A DNA stretch of 64,000 bases, taken from NCBI RefSeq assembly GCF_001941345.1, contig NZ_CP009251.1, positions 1,674,001-1,738,000 on the forward strand, in the 5' to 3' direction. A program made the translations under genes and the position numbers. The DNA is from Corynebacterium stationis. Lineage in GTDB: Bacteria; Actinomycetota; Actinomycetes; Mycobacteriales; Mycobacteriaceae. Shown here piece by piece: positions 20,838 to 31,054 of this stretch. The notes under the pieces are model-generated. The model was not told the DNA's origin. It saw only the letters and a list, made by a program, of their open reading frames with translations, and did no database searches. Within the stretch, counting starts at the first letter, position 1. Each line of letters starts with the position of its first letter.

Positions 20838-22990
20838 TAGGAGTAGTCCTCCTCTTCAAGGCTTGCCGTCATAGGAGCAGAAGTTGCAATACCCATGAGG
20901 AACTCAGCGTTGGACTTGGTCTTCTTGAGCTGCTTAATCAGCAGGTCAATAGCCTGGTGGGAATCCATACCAGACAGGATGCGACGCAGCTTAGTCATGA
21001 TACGCAGTTCATCTGGAACCAGCAGAAGCTCGTCTTTACGGGTACCCGATGGGTTGACGTCAACCGCTGGGAAGACGCGACGCTCAGAAATAGAGCGATC
21101 CAGCTTCAGCTCCGCGTTACCGGTGCCCTTGAATTCCTCGAAGATGACATTGTCACCGGTAGAACCGGTTTCCACCATCGCGGTAGCAATAATAGTCAAA
21201 GAACCGCCATCTTCGATGTTGCGTGCTGCACCCAAGAAACGCTTTGGTGGGTAAAGCGCATTCGAGTCCACACCACCGGACAAAATACGTCCAGATGCTG
21301 GTGAAGAGTTGTTGTAGGCACGACCCAAACGAGTAATCGAGTCCAGCAGAACCACAACGTCCTTGCCCTGCTCTACCAGGCGCTTTGCACGCTCAATCGC
21401 CAGCTCCGCCACAGCGGTGTGCTCTGATGGTGGGCGGTCGAAGGTCGAAGCAATAACTTCCCCCTTGACCGAACGCTGCATATCGGTAACTTCCTCAGGG
21501 CGCTCATCAACCAACACAACCATCAAGTAGCACTCTGGGTTGTTGGTAGCGATAGCATTTGCAATATTTTGCAAAATGGTGGTCTTACCAGCCTTAGGAG
21601 GCGAAACAATCAGCGCACGCTGACCCTTACCAATAGGCATGATCAAGTCTATAACACGAGTGGTCAGCACATTTGGTGTGGTTTCCAAGCGCAAACGCTG
21701 GTTCGGGTACAGCGGAGTGAGCTTAGAAAACTGCGGGCGGCTCTTAGCCTGCTCTGGTTCTAGACCATTGACCGTGTCGACGCGAACCAACTGGTTGTAC
21801 TTGCGGCGGTTGCGGCCGTTGCCGTGCGAGTGGGTTGCACCGCCAACCTTGACCTGGCCAGTCACAGCATCACCGGAGCGCAGACCCAAACGGCGCACCA
21901 GGTTGCTGTTAACAAAGACGTCGCTGCTCATCGCGCGGTAACCGGTGGTACGAAGGAAGGCAACGTTGTGGTCGACAACCTCTAGGATGCCGCCAACAGC
22001 CTGCAGCTCGTCACCATCGCGAACCTGCATGTCATTGCTGTTTTGACCACCGTGGCTGTCATTGCCCCCGCGGTTGCGACGGTTGCGACGACCGCGACGT
22101 CCACGACGTCCGTTGTCATCATCCTGGTTGCTATTGCGACCACCACGATTGTTATCGCGGTTGTCGTTGCCACGGCTATCACCATTGCGGTTGTCGCCAT
22201 CATGGTCGCCATTGCCGTTGCGGTTATCGCTACCACGGTTATCGCCACCGCGGTTGTCGTTGCGGTCATTGCGGCGGTTGTTGTTGCGGCCCCCGCGCTG
22301 GTGGTTATTGGAATTATCGCCACGGTTATCTTTCGAAGAGTCGCTCTCTTCGTTGTTATCGCGTGCATTACGGCGGTTGTCGTTGCGCTCGGAGTCAGAA
22401 TCTGGCTGGTCATCAGATGCGCTAGCGCTTGTCGATGCCTGGCTCTCATCTGAACCGGATTGATCATTGCGACGTGCGCGGTGACGACGTGCTCGACGAG
22501 CCTGGGAGCGGGATTCATAGCGGTGTTCTTCGCTGCCTTCCCCCTCATTAGAAACAGAAGTGTCGGCCTTGCCGGCATCTTCGCTAGCGCTTGATGCAGA
22601 AGCCGCAGCCTTCTCAGCCTGTGCAGAATCCTGTGCACCATCTTCAGCACGTGCTGAACTAGTCGAACGCACGACGCGACGTGCACGACGGGCGCCAGAC
22701 TTTGGCTTGTCTTCCTCAGCAGCACCGCTAGGGGCAGACTGCGTCTTTTCCGCAGCGTTGTCCTCGTTCTTTGCAGCTGGTGCATCAGCTTGAGGTGCAG
22801 CCTTAGCCGATGCCTTCTTGGCAGCAGGCTCTGCCTTGCCCGGCACTTGGCCGGAAACAATTGCGGTAATCAAGTCACCTTTACGCAAACCTGAAACTCC
22901 ACGCAAACCCTTCTGAGCAGCAATTGTGCGCAGCTCAGTTAGCTTTAGGGAGGCCAAATCCTGTGCGGAGTTGATGTCCGTATCGCTCAC
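20837..22990 (-). CDS. rho: Transcription termination factor Rho with long disordered insert
   Basis: A 717-residue hexameric RNA helicase/translocase. Residues about 11-45 form the Rho N-terminal domain ([27 protein letters not shown]). Residues about 60-320 are a low-complexity stretch, first Ala/Glu-rich, then dominated by Asn, Arg, Asp and Gly. The RNA-binding fold ([17 protein letters not shown]) and the ATPase core follow, with [13 protein letters not shown] as P-loop. The start is GTG at 22990 with AAAGGA upstream. E. coli Rho has 419 residues; the insert is an actinobacterial trait, thought to raise RNA affinity. Confidence 0.96.
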   Translation of the reverse strand: MSDTDINSAQDLASLKLTELRTIAAQKGLRGVSGLRKGDLITAIVSGQVPGKAEPAAKKASAKAAPQADAPAAKNEDNAAEKTQSAPSGAAEEDKPKSGARRARRVVRSTSSARAEDGAQDSAQAEKAAASASSASEDAGKADTSVSNEGEGSEEHRYESRSQARRARRHRARRNDQSGSDESQASTSASASDDQPDSDSERNDNRRNARDNNEESDSSKDNRGDNSNNHQRGGRNNNRRNDRNDNRGGDNRGSDNRNGNGDHDGDNRNGDSRGNDNRDNNRGGRNSNQDDDNGRRGRRGRRNRRNRGGNDSHGGQNSNDMQVRDGDELQAVGGILEVVDHNVAFLRTTGYRAMSSDVFVNSNLVRRLGLRSGDAVTGQVKVGGATHSHGNGRNRRKYNQLVRVDTVNGLEPEQAKSRPQFSKLTPLYPNQRLRLETTPNVLTTRVIDLIMPIGKGQRALIVSPPKAGKTTILQNIANAIATNNPECYLMVVLVDERPEEVTDMQRSVKGEVIASTFDRPPSEHTAVAELAIERAKRLVEQGKDVVVLLDSITRLGRAYNNSSPASGRILSGGVDSNALYPPKRFLGAARNIEDGGSLTIIATAMVETGSTGDNVIFEEFKGTGNAELKLDRSISERRVFPAVDVNPSGTRKDELLLVPDELRIMTKLRRILSGMDSHQAIDLLIKQLKKTKSNAEFLMGIATSAPMTASLEEEDYS

Positions 22991-23306
22991 GGATGTCCTT
23001 TCATAGCCTGCGACAGTATGTGTACAGCTTCGCTGAACTGCGCCATTTTCAAGCAGGCCGTTACGGTACTTTAAGCTATTTATATTCTCGCCTGAAACAA
23101 TAATTTTACGGCGAAAGTTTCTTCATTCCCCATGTGAGGCCCAAAAAGTGACAGTACAAGTCAGGGACCAATCATCAGGTGATGTGACTGTTTTCTACGC
23201 TTCATCAGCGCTGGTAGATATGTTGCACACTCGACTAAATAGCGAGCAGTCAATCAGTCAGCTATTAGTATAACGCATCACCACCAGCACCGCTAAAGTG
23301 GGACAC
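22991..23306. other. Divergent intergenic region rho / acyl-CoA ligase
   Basis: 316 bp without a gene. It holds the rho leader and promoter on the left and the acyl-CoA ligase promoter on the right. I see no convincing operator or terminator. Confidence 0.6.
23294..23306 (+). promoter_or_regulatory. Candidate leaderless promoter of acyl-CoA ligase
   Basis: TAAAGT (23294-23299) is followed by 7 nt and the ATG at 23307, the placing expected for a -10 box of a leaderless message. A GTGGGA just upstream could be a weak ribosome binding site instead. Confidence 0.4.
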
Positions 23307-25097
23307 ATGCTTTCGACCATGATGGATATCCCCCTTTCAATTTCACGGATATTGACGTACGGCTCTACCGTTCACGCCAACACTAAAGTCACCACCTGGC
23401 ACGGCGGACGAGCAGGCGAAGACGCAAGCGACAGCCCAGCAGAAGAAACTACTTTCGCTGACATTGCCGCCCGCGCTGCCGCCTTTGCTCATGCGCTTCA
23501 CGATGACCTAGGGATCACCGGCGACGAACGAGTGGGCACACTGCTGTGGAATTGTGCGGAGCACCTAGAAGTCATGTTCGCCTCATCCTGTAAAGGGGCT
23601 GTATTTACCCCATTGAACAAGCAGCTGATGAATGACCAGATCCGTCATATCGTCAATCACGCAGAGATTGAAGTGGTCGTTGCCGATCCGCGCCTGGCGG
23701 AACAGCTAGGCAAGGTTCTCGCCGGTGCTGATACCGTGCGCGCCGTGGTCTTTACCGGCACGCAGAACCCACGCCATTTTGCTCATCACTTTGGTCGAAA
23801 TGTTGAAGTCTATTCCTATGAATCATTACTAGACGGCAAGTCCTCGGTTTATGCCTGGCCAACGCTGGATGAAAATACCGCTGCGGCACTGTGTTATTCC
23901 ACAGGTACAACGGGAGCGCCCAAAGGCGTGGTCTACTCACATCGCTCGATCTATTTAGAAGCAATGCTGCTTCGCACCACCGATAGCTTAGCCATTACCC
24001 ACGGTGAGTCTTTCTTGTGCTGCATCCCGATTTATCACGTACTGTCCTGGGGTGTCCCTTTTGCCGCATGGATGACAGGCACGCCGCTCATTTTGCCGGA
24101 TTCCAATGTTTCTGCGCCGACGCTGGCAAAAATCATTGCCACCACCCACCCGCGTGTGGCGCATGGTGTTCCAACGCTGTGGATCCAATTGATGGTTCAC
24201 TACCTCAACAATCCACCAGAGCGCATGTCTCTCGTTGAAATTTACGCCGGCGGCTCCCCCGCACCGGAACAGTTAATCCGCGTGTGGGAAGAAAAGTATG
24301 GTGTCGATGTTATCCATGTCTGGGGCATGGTTGAAGTTTCCACCGTGGGTACAGTTGCTCGTCCTCCTTCAGGAGCTTCGGGTGATGCACGCTGGGCATA
24401 TCGGGTTTCTCAAGGCCGGTTCCCTGCCTCATTGGAATACCGGGTTGTCAACGACGGCCAAGTTGTGGCCACCACCGACCGCAACGCCGGTGAAATCCAG
24501 GTCCGCGGCAACCTTGTAACCAAGGAGTACTACGACTCCCCTGCTGAACATGATGACGGGTCCGCATCGGAATTTCGCGGCAAGGCAACAGACACCGCCA
24601 CCAATAAATTTACTGCCGATGGCTGGTTGCGCACCGGCGATGTGGGTTACGTCAATGAAGACGGCTTCCTCAATGTCTCTGACCGTGCACGTGATGTTAT
24701 TCGCTCGGGTGGTGAATGGATTTATTCCGTACAGTTGGAGAACCTCATCATGAACAATCCGGAAGTCGTTGAAGCCGCCGTTATCGGCTATCCCGATAAG
24801 AAGTGGGTCGAACGACCTTTGGCTATCACCGTTTTGAGCCCAGGTATCTCACCAACTATTGAGACAGCTGAACGCCTGCGTGAAGCGCTGCGCAAGGAAC
24901 TGCCGAAATGGATGCTTCCGGAATATTGGACCTTCGTGAAGTCCTTGGATAAAACTTCGGTCGGCAAATTCGATAAGAAGGATATGCGCTCACATCTCGC
25001 AGAAGGTGACTACAACATCATCCAGCTTGAGGGCCCAGGCTCTAGCAATCCCGAGGACCCCGAGGCGATTAGGGACGTCGAGGCCGACCAGGACTAA
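23307..25097 (+). CDS. Long-chain fatty-acid--CoA ligase (AMP-forming)
   Basis: A 596-residue ANL-superfamily enzyme that activates a carboxylic acid with ATP and CoA. The P-loop-like AMP-binding motif LCYSTGTTGAPKGVVYSHRS is at about residues 195-214. VIHVWGMVEVSTVGT and GWLRTGDVGYVNEDGFL are the further core motifs, and the C-terminal Lys motif is in KTSVGKFDKKDMR. The start MLSTMMDIPLSIS matches relatives; a GTG three codons upstream is possible. Likely acts on medium- or long-chain fatty acids; corynebacteria also use such enzymes in lipid metabolism. Not linked to neighbours. Confidence 0.88.
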   Translation: MLSTMMDIPLSISRILTYGSTVHANTKVTTWHGGRAGEDASDSPAEETTFADIAARAAAFAHALHDDLGITGDERVGTLLWNCAEHLEVMFASSCKGAVFTPLNKQLMNDQIRHIVNHAEIEVVVADPRLAEQLGKVLAGADTVRAVVFTGTQNPRHFAHHFGRNVEVYSYESLLDGKSSVYAWPTLDENTAAALCYSTGTTGAPKGVVYSHRSIYLEAMLLRTTDSLAITHGESFLCCIPIYHVLSWGVPFAAWMTGTPLILPDSNVSAPTLAKIIATTHPRVAHGVPTLWIQLMVHYLNNPPERMSLVEIYAGGSPAPEQLIRVWEEKYGVDVIHVWGMVEVSTVGTVARPPSGASGDARWAYRVSQGRFPASLEYRVVNDGQVVATTDRNAGEIQVRGNLVTKEYYDSPAEHDDGSASEFRGKATDTATNKFTADGWLRTGDVGYVNEDGFLNVSDRARDVIRSGGEWIYSVQLENLIMNNPEVVEAAVIGYPDKKWVERPLAITVLSPGISPTIETAERLREALRKELPKWMLPEYWTFVKSLDKTSVGKFDKKDMRSHLAEGDYNIIQLEGPGSSNPEDPEAIRDVEADQD

Positions 25098-25131
25098 ACG
25101 ATCCCCTGGCCAAGATTTATAGTCCTGGCCG

Positions 25132-25620
25132 CTAGCACTCGCGCAGAATATCGTCGACGCGCGGCAAAACAACGCTGAGAGTATCAGTCACCGCGCCGCG
25201 GGAGCCGGCAGAATTCACAATCAAGGTCGTGGGGTGACCGTACTTGGTCACGCCGATTACCCCGCGGCTAAGCCCTGCTTTGGGTGAAGATTCTAAGCCT
25301 TTAAGCAACACTTGCGTCTCCAGCCCATGCAGGCGCGCGCAGATTTGTCGGCCCGTTACTTCGGGGACAACGTTGCCGACACGCGTTCCTGTGCCGCCAA
25401 GCGTGACAATAATGTCATCGCCTGCCTGCAGCCGCGATTGCAGCGCGATAGTAAAAGCGGCTTCTTCTTCGCGCACGATTTCCCGGTGTGAAATTTCTAC
25501 ATCCGCGCCCTGCAACATTTCGACAGCACTATCAGCCGCATGATCCGGCTTGAGACCGCTGGAAATTCGGTCTGAAACCACAATCACAGCTGCCTTCAGG
25601 GGTGTCGTTGTGGGGTACAT
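25132..25620 (-). CDS. Molybdopterin adenylyltransferase-like protein (MoaB/Mog family)
   Basis: A 162-residue MogA/MoaB-fold protein that adenylylates molybdopterin before Mo insertion. Signatures are AAVIVVSDRISSG, DIIVTLGGTGTRVGNVVPE and a PKAGLSRGVIGVT tail. AAAAGGGA precedes the ATG at 25620. It is divergent from narK, and the shared 242-bp region holds an inverted repeat, so it may be co-regulated with nitrate respiration. Whether it acts as Mog or MoaB cannot be told apart here. Confidence 0.9.
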   Translation of the reverse strand: MYPTTTPLKAAVIVVSDRISSGLKPDHAADSAVEMLQGADVEISHREIVREEEAAFTIALQSRLQAGDDIIVTLGGTGTRVGNVVPEVTGRQICARLHGLETQVLLKGLESSPKAGLSRGVIGVTKYGHPTTLIVNSAGSRGAVTDTLSVVLPRVDDILREC

Positions 25621-25668
25621 AAAGTTCCCTTTTCCGGCTTTTACACCATCGTGATGAAAATAACATTT

Positions 25669-25688
25669 AACAGTACGGAAATACTGTT
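25669..25688. promoter_or_regulatory. Inverted repeat between moaB/mog and narK (candidate operator)
   Basis: AACAGTA (25669-25675), six bases CGGAAA, then TACTGTT (25682-25688): a perfect 7-bp dyad in the divergent promoter region. The centre TACGGAAATACTG resembles TTACGGAAGTATCG at 38378-38391 upstream of the ArnR-like gene. Confidence 0.5.
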
Positions 25689-25862
25689 TTAACCCAAAAA
25701 CTAGTCTGCCTGCATCGACAGTTTCTGCAGGTCAATTAGGCAATATTAGTGTTGCGTAATTAAACGGGTTTTACCGGTTTAAACAGCTAATAATTGAGCT
25801 TAGCAAGCTAATCTATTCACTAGGCACCCCATTGGTTCCCTTTCTTTTTCAAGCGAGGATAA

Positions 25863-27221
25863 ATGTCTAAACTCAGTTCCCCCGGTACTCAACTAGATAG
25901 CTCCGGAAGAATTCTTCATGGCTGGGATCCTGAAGATCCGGAGAAGTGGGACAAGGCTATTGCCTGGCGCACTTTGACCATTACCACCGCCACGATGGCA
26001 GTGGGTTTCAGCGCCTGGTACTTGGTTTCCGCTATCGCCCCGCTGCTGAATCAAATCGGTTTCGACCTAACCGATAGCCAGCTTTATGCGCTCACCGCCA
26101 TTTCAGGACTTTCTGCCGGGCTGTTCCGTCTGGTCTTCATGTTCCTGCCCCCAGTGCTAGGCACGCGGAAGCTGGTTACATTTTCAGCACTATTGTTCTT
26201 ACTGCCCATGCTGGGCTGGTTCTCAGTAGTCCAACGTCCAGAAAACACGCCTTTTTGGGAATTGCTCGCCATTTCCTTTGCGTCCGGTTTCGGCGGCGGT
26301 GTGTTCGCAGGCTTTATGCCTTCGACGGGCTACTTCTTTCCTAAGCGCCTGCAAGGCACTGCCTTGGGCTTGCAAGCTGGTATCGGTAACTTTGGTATCT
26401 CTTTCATTCAGCTAGTCGCACCGTGGCTGATGGGCTTTACGCTCTTGGGCATTGGTTTCGTCGCCCCACAACGCCTTCCAGATGGATCGAATGTATTCGT
26501 TCACAATCCAGCTATTTTCATGGCACCGTGGGCAATCGTCTGTGCGCTGTTGGCATGGACCTACCTTAAAGACGTCCCGGTCAAAGCTAATTTCCGTCAA
26601 CAGCTTTCAATCTTTGGCAACGTCAACACCTGGGTGATGACCGTGGTCTATCTGATGACCTTCGGCGCTTTTGCAGGCTTTGCCGCGCAATTCGCACTCA
26701 TCATCAACCAAATCTATGGTTCCGGTTCCTCTTTTGCTGAAACTATTGGCGTTGAAAATCTGCCTCGTGGTGCAGCTTATGCCTTCTTAGGCCCACTCAT
26801 TGGTGCTGGTGTTCGCGCCGCATGGGGCCCGTTGTGTGACAAGTTCGGTGGTGCCATCTGGACGTTTATCGGTGGTATCGGTATGACCATCTTTACCGCT
26901 GTTGCCGCACTATTTTTGAACCCCACCGACCCAGACCAATTCTGGTGGTTCCTCGGCGCGATGCTCTTGATGTTCTTCTTCACAGGTCTTGGCAACGCAG
27001 GCACCTTTAAACAAATGCCCATGATTTTCCCTAAGCACCAGGCCGGTGGCGTCATCGGCTGGACCTCCGCGATTGGTGCATTCGGCCCCTTTGTCGTCGG
27101 TATCTTGCTCTCGCTGATGCCCATCCAGGCTTTCTTCTGGGGCTGTGTGGTCTTCTTCGCCATCTGCACCGTGCTCACATGGATTTTCTACGCCCGCCCC
27201 AAGGCTCCCTACCCCGGATAA
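25863..27221 (+). CDS. narK: Nitrate/nitrite transporter NarK
   Basis: A 452-residue major facilitator protein of the nitrate-nitrite porter class with 12 predicted helices. It begins with a 40-residue polar leader (HGWDPEDPEKWDKAIAWRTL), as in actinobacterial NarK. GFGGGVFAGFMPSTGYFFPK and GLGNAGTFKQMPMIF are the two Gly-rich nitrate signature helices (helices 5 and 11). It would import nitrate and/or export nitrite. GAGGA is the ribosome binding site. First gene of narKGHJI; narG follows after 50 bp. Confidence 0.95.
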   Translation: MSKLSSPGTQLDSSGRILHGWDPEDPEKWDKAIAWRTLTITTATMAVGFSAWYLVSAIAPLLNQIGFDLTDSQLYALTAISGLSAGLFRLVFMFLPPVLGTRKLVTFSALLFLLPMLGWFSVVQRPENTPFWELLAISFASGFGGGVFAGFMPSTGYFFPKRLQGTALGLQAGIGNFGISFIQLVAPWLMGFTLLGIGFVAPQRLPDGSNVFVHNPAIFMAPWAIVCALLAWTYLKDVPVKANFRQQLSIFGNVNTWVMTVVYLMTFGAFAGFAAQFALIINQIYGSGSSFAETIGVENLPRGAAYAFLGPLIGAGVRAAWGPLCDKFGGAIWTFIGGIGMTIFTAVAALFLNPTDPDQFWWFLGAMLLMFFFTGLGNAGTFKQMPMIFPKHQAGGVIGWTSAIGAFGPFVVGILLSLMPIQAFFWGCVVFFAICTVLTWIFYARPKAPYPG

Positions 27222-27271
27222 ATACTTCGTGCAGATTGTCCAATTTCCATTAACCCAAAGGATTTCCCCTC

Positions 27272-30200
27272 ATGACTAAAGCAACCACAAGTTCTTCCAG
27301 AACTTCACGTAGCTCCACAAACTCACTGTTTGAGATGGGTTCCCACCTGCGCAAGGGAACCTCCGGCTCCGGCGGACAGCAGCTATTTTTACAAGGCGGC
27401 CGCCAAGCTGATGTCTTCTACCGCAACCGCTGGGCTTTCGACAAGATGGTTCGCTCCACCCATGGCGTAAACTGCACCGGCTCTTGCTCGTGGAAGGTCT
27501 ATGTCAAAGACGGCGTCATCACGTGGGAATCACAGGCGGTTGACTACCCCACCAACGGCAATGACATGCCCGAATATGAACCCCGCGGCTGTCCTCGTGG
27601 CGCATCCTTTTCCTGGTACACCTACTCGCCCACGCGTATTCGCTACCCTTATGCCCGCGGCGTGCTGGTGGATATGTACCGCGAGGCCAAAGAACGCCTG
27701 AAGGATCCGGTGCTGGCGTGGCGGGAAATCCAGCAAGATCCGGAAAAGCGCAATGCATATATCAGCCAGCGCGGCAAGGGTGGACTCATTCGTATTAACT
27801 ACGAAGAAGCCATTGAAATGGCAGCGGCAGCACACGTCTACACCATCCGTGAATACGGCCCCGACCGCATCAACGGCTTCACCGTTATTCCGGCAATGTC
27901 CCAGGTCTCCTACGGTGCGGGCACACGCTTTTTGGAGATGATTGGCGGCGTGGCGCTGTCCTTCTACGACTGGTATGCCGACTTGCCACCGGCTTCCCCG
28001 CAGACCTTCGGTGACCAGACCGACGTGCCGGAATCTGGTGACTGGTACAACTCCTCATATCTGATGATGTGGGGCTCCAATATCCCAGTCACCCGTACCC
28101 CGGACGCGCACTTCATGGTCGAGGCCCGTTACCGCGGCACCAAGGTCGTTGTAGTCTCCCCTGACTTTGCTGATAACACTGTGCACGCTGATGAGTGGGC
28201 ACGTATTAACCCAGGTACAGACGCAGCGCTCGCCTTTTCCATGGGTCATGTCATCTTGAAGACTTTCCATGTCGACCGCCAGGAACCATACTTCCTCAAC
28301 TACATGCGCAAGTTCACGGACTCCGCGTTCCTCGTGGCTCTGGAAGAAAACACCGATGAAGCACACTCCAGCACTTCCGGTGAAACCACCTACACCCCTG
28401 GCAAATTCCTCACCGCCAGCCAATTGGAAGGTGATGAGTACGCCGAGCTGCGCGCATCGGCGAACGCAACCCACCGCACCCTGATGATGGAAACCGACGG
28501 CAAGATTGTCGATCCAGGCGGCACCGTTGCCGACCGCTGGGATGAATCCACTTCCCGTTGGAACCTCTCACTCGAAGGCGTCGACCCAGTCATGTCCATT
28601 GCGGAGACTGATAGCTTCGGTACCGCAGAGGTACTCTTCCCGCGCTTTGATCTTGATGCCAAGCCAGAAGAAGTCGGCACCGGCCGCCCCATCGGCGCCG
28701 GCGTTGTGCACCGCGGTGTTCCCTACCGTGAGATCAACGGCGTTAAATACACCACGGTCTTTGACATCATGCTCGCGCACTATGGTGTTAACCGCCCTGA
28801 GCTGAACCTTCCGGGTAGCTGGCCAGAGGACTTCCACGACGCGACTGAGGTCGGAACCCCAGCGTGGCAGGAAACCCTAACCGGTGTGCCAGCCAATGCC
28901 GCTATCCGTATCGGCCGCGAGTTCGCGCAAAATGCCGCGGATTCTGAAGGCCGCTCCCAGATCATTATGGGTGCTGGTGTTAACCACTACTTCCACGCGG
29001 ATACCATCTACCGCACATTCTTGGCGTTGACCTCGATGTGTGGCACCCAAGGTGTCAACGGTGGTGGCTGGGCGCACTACGTCGGCCAGGAAAAGCTGCG
29101 CCCAATGAATGGTTGGCAGCAATGGGCGATGGCCACAGACTGGCAACGCCCACCGCGCCACATGGTGACCACGGCCTTCTACTACTTCGGCACTGAGCAA
29201 TGGCGCTATGACAACACCCAAGCATCGCACTTGGGATCACCGCTTGCGCAGCGTGGTTCGATTGGTTCGAAGATGGTCTCGGACACGATGGCCGAATCCA
29301 TGCGTCGCGGTTGGATGCCGGCGTATCCACAGTTCAACCGCAATTCACTGTTGCTTGCCGATGAAGCCGAGAAGGCAGGCATGGATGTCAAGGAATACAT
29401 CCCGCAACAACTGCAATCTGGTGAACTGGGCTTTGCTTACGATGACCCCTCGGCCGAAGAAAACTGGCCACGCATCTTGCTCAACTGGCGCACCAACCTC
29501 ATGGGTTCTTCCGCAAAGGGTACGGAATACTTCCTGCGTCACTTACTCGGAGTGGACTCTGATGCCACCGCGCAGGAGTTAGCGGAGGGCGAGCGCCCGG
29601 AGACCATTAAATGGCATGAGAAGGCGCCGCAAGGAAAGCTCGATTTGATGCTGACCACGGACTTCCGCAATACCTCCACCACCTTGGTCTCCGACATCGT
29701 GTTGCCGGCTGCAACATGGTACGAAAAGCACGACATGTCATCGACAGACATGCACCCCTACCTGCACTCTTTCAACGCGGCTATCAACCCGCCGTGGGAA
29801 GCTCGCACCGACTTTGAAGTCTTCCGCGATCTCTCTGCATCGTTGTCTGCGCTCTCTGTGCGCTGGCTGGGCACCCAACGTGACGTGGTGACCCAACCAA
29901 GCCACCATGACAGCCCGGATGAATTGGGCATGCCAAATGGCGTGGTACCTGACGTCGAAAAGCAAGGCTATATTCCAGGTGTCACCATGCCGAAGCTTGC
30001 TGTGGTGGAGCGCGACTACACGAAGATTTATGAAAAGTGGTCGCACTTGGGTCCTTTGACCGCCAAGGCAGGAACTGCCGTTCACGGCACCAAGTTCGAT
30101 GTCAGCAAGCAGGTCAAAGAACTTGAGCTCATATGTGGAACCTCAGAGACCTCCATGGGTGAACTTGTTGATTTGTCGAGGGACACCAAGGTCATCGACG

Positions 30201-31054
30201 CCATCTTGCACTTATCGGGTGTCTCCAACGGTGAGGTTGCTGCCAACGGCTTTGACTACCTGTCCTCACGTACCGGCAAAGATCTCTCGCCTTTGGCCGC
30301 ATCCGATCAGGACGTCCGCATTTCCTGGGACACGATTAAAGAACGCCCGACCCAGATCATCACGTCGCCGGAGTGGACGGCAGATAAGCGCAACAACCGC
30401 CGGTACACCGCCTTTTCCATCAACGTGGAATTCGATAAGCCATGGCACACCTTGACCGGTCGCATGCACTACTACATCGACCACGACTGGTTTATGGACT
30501 ACGGCGAATCACTTCCGGTCTTCCGTCCGCCGCTGGATCACCTGCACCTGCACGGTGAATTCAACCCAGGGGAAACCTTCAACAACAACGGCGAAGTGGA
30601 AATTTCACTGCGCTATCTGACCACCCACAACAAGTGGTCTATCCACTCGCAATACTTTGACAACCTGCATGTCCTGTCCATTTCCCGTGGTGGCCAGGTC
30701 GTGTGGATGTCGAATAAGGATGCCGAGAAGATTGGTGTCGCGGACAACGAATGGGTCGAAGTCTACAACCGCAACGGTGTAGTCAGTGCTCGTGCAATTG
30801 TCTCCCACCGCATTCCCGAAGGCACGATGATCATGAACCACGCCCAGGAACGCACCGTGGGCACCCCGCTCAATGAGCACACCGGCCGCCGCGGCGGCAC
30901 GCACAACTCTCTGACGCGCATTCTCATCAAGCCTGTACATATCGCTGGCGGCTATGGCCAGCTGACCTATCACTTCAACTACATCGGTCCAACCGGTAAT
31001 AACCGCGACGAAGTTACCCGTGTTCGTCGCCGCTCCCAGGAGGTGCAGTACTAA
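27272..31054 (+). CDS. narG: Respiratory nitrate reductase alpha subunit
   Basis: A 1260-residue molybdo-bis-PGD catalytic subunit reducing nitrate to nitrite at the cytoplasmic face of the membrane. The FS0 [4Fe-4S] ligands are His64, Cys68, Cys72 and Cys107 (the HxxxCxxxC...C pattern of NarG). The Mo-ligand Asp region reads QTDVPESGDWYNSSYLMMWGSN. The C-terminal molybdopterin-binding domain includes PVFRPPLDHLHLHGEF and INHAQERT-type MNHAQERTVG. No Tat signal is seen, as expected for a cytoplasm-facing NarG. Its TAA overlaps the narH ATG by one base. Confidence 0.97.
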   Translation: MTKATTSSSRTSRSSTNSLFEMGSHLRKGTSGSGGQQLFLQGGRQADVFYRNRWAFDKMVRSTHGVNCTGSCSWKVYVKDGVITWESQAVDYPTNGNDMPEYEPRGCPRGASFSWYTYSPTRIRYPYARGVLVDMYREAKERLKDPVLAWREIQQDPEKRNAYISQRGKGGLIRINYEEAIEMAAAAHVYTIREYGPDRINGFTVIPAMSQVSYGAGTRFLEMIGGVALSFYDWYADLPPASPQTFGDQTDVPESGDWYNSSYLMMWGSNIPVTRTPDAHFMVEARYRGTKVVVVSPDFADNTVHADEWARINPGTDAALAFSMGHVILKTFHVDRQEPYFLNYMRKFTDSAFLVALEENTDEAHSSTSGETTYTPGKFLTASQLEGDEYAELRASANATHRTLMMETDGKIVDPGGTVADRWDESTSRWNLSLEGVDPVMSIAETDSFGTAEVLFPRFDLDAKPEEVGTGRPIGAGVVHRGVPYREINGVKYTTVFDIMLAHYGVNRPELNLPGSWPEDFHDATEVGTPAWQETLTGVPANAAIRIGREFAQNAADSEGRSQIIMGAGVNHYFHADTIYRTFLALTSMCGTQGVNGGGWAHYVGQEKLRPMNGWQQWAMATDWQRPPRHMVTTAFYYFGTEQWRYDNTQASHLGSPLAQRGSIGSKMVSDTMAESMRRGWMPAYPQFNRNSLLLADEAEKAGMDVKEYIPQQLQSGELGFAYDDPSAEENWPRILLNWRTNLMGSSAKGTEYFLRHLLGVDSDATAQELAEGERPETIKWHEKAPQGKLDLMLTTDFRNTSTTLVSDIVLPAATWYEKHDMSSTDMHPYLHSFNAAINPPWEARTDFEVFRDLSASLSALSVRWLGTQRDVVTQPSHHDSPDELGMPNGVVPDVEKQGYIPGVTMPKLAVVERDYTKIYEKWSHLGPLTAKAGTAVHGTKFDVSKQVKELELICGTSETSMGELVDLSRDTKVIDAILHLSGVSNGEVAANGFDYLSSRTGKDLSPLAASDQDVRISWDTIKERPTQIITSPEWTADKRNNRRYTAFSINVEFDKPWHTLTGRMHYYIDHDWFMDYGESLPVFRPPLDHLHLHGEFNPGETFNNNGEVEISLRYLTTHNKWSIHSQYFDNLHVLSISRGGQVVWMSNKDAEKIGVADNEWVEVYNRNGVVSARAIVSHRIPEGTMIMNHAQERTVGTPLNEHTGRRGGTHNSLTRILIKPVHIAGGYGQLTYHFNYIGPTGNNRDEVTRVRRRSQEVQY

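Noticed and set aside
22043..22463. Very hydrophobic Val/Ile/Ala-rich frame opposite rho, resembling a membrane protein
   Set aside because: It is the complement of the Asn/Asp/Arg codon repeats in Rho; the hydrophobicity follows from reading GTT/GTC/ATT complements.
23120..23240. GlxR/CRP-type site between rho and the acyl-CoA ligase
   Set aside because: TGTGA halves occur, but no TGTGA-N6-TCACA pair is formed.
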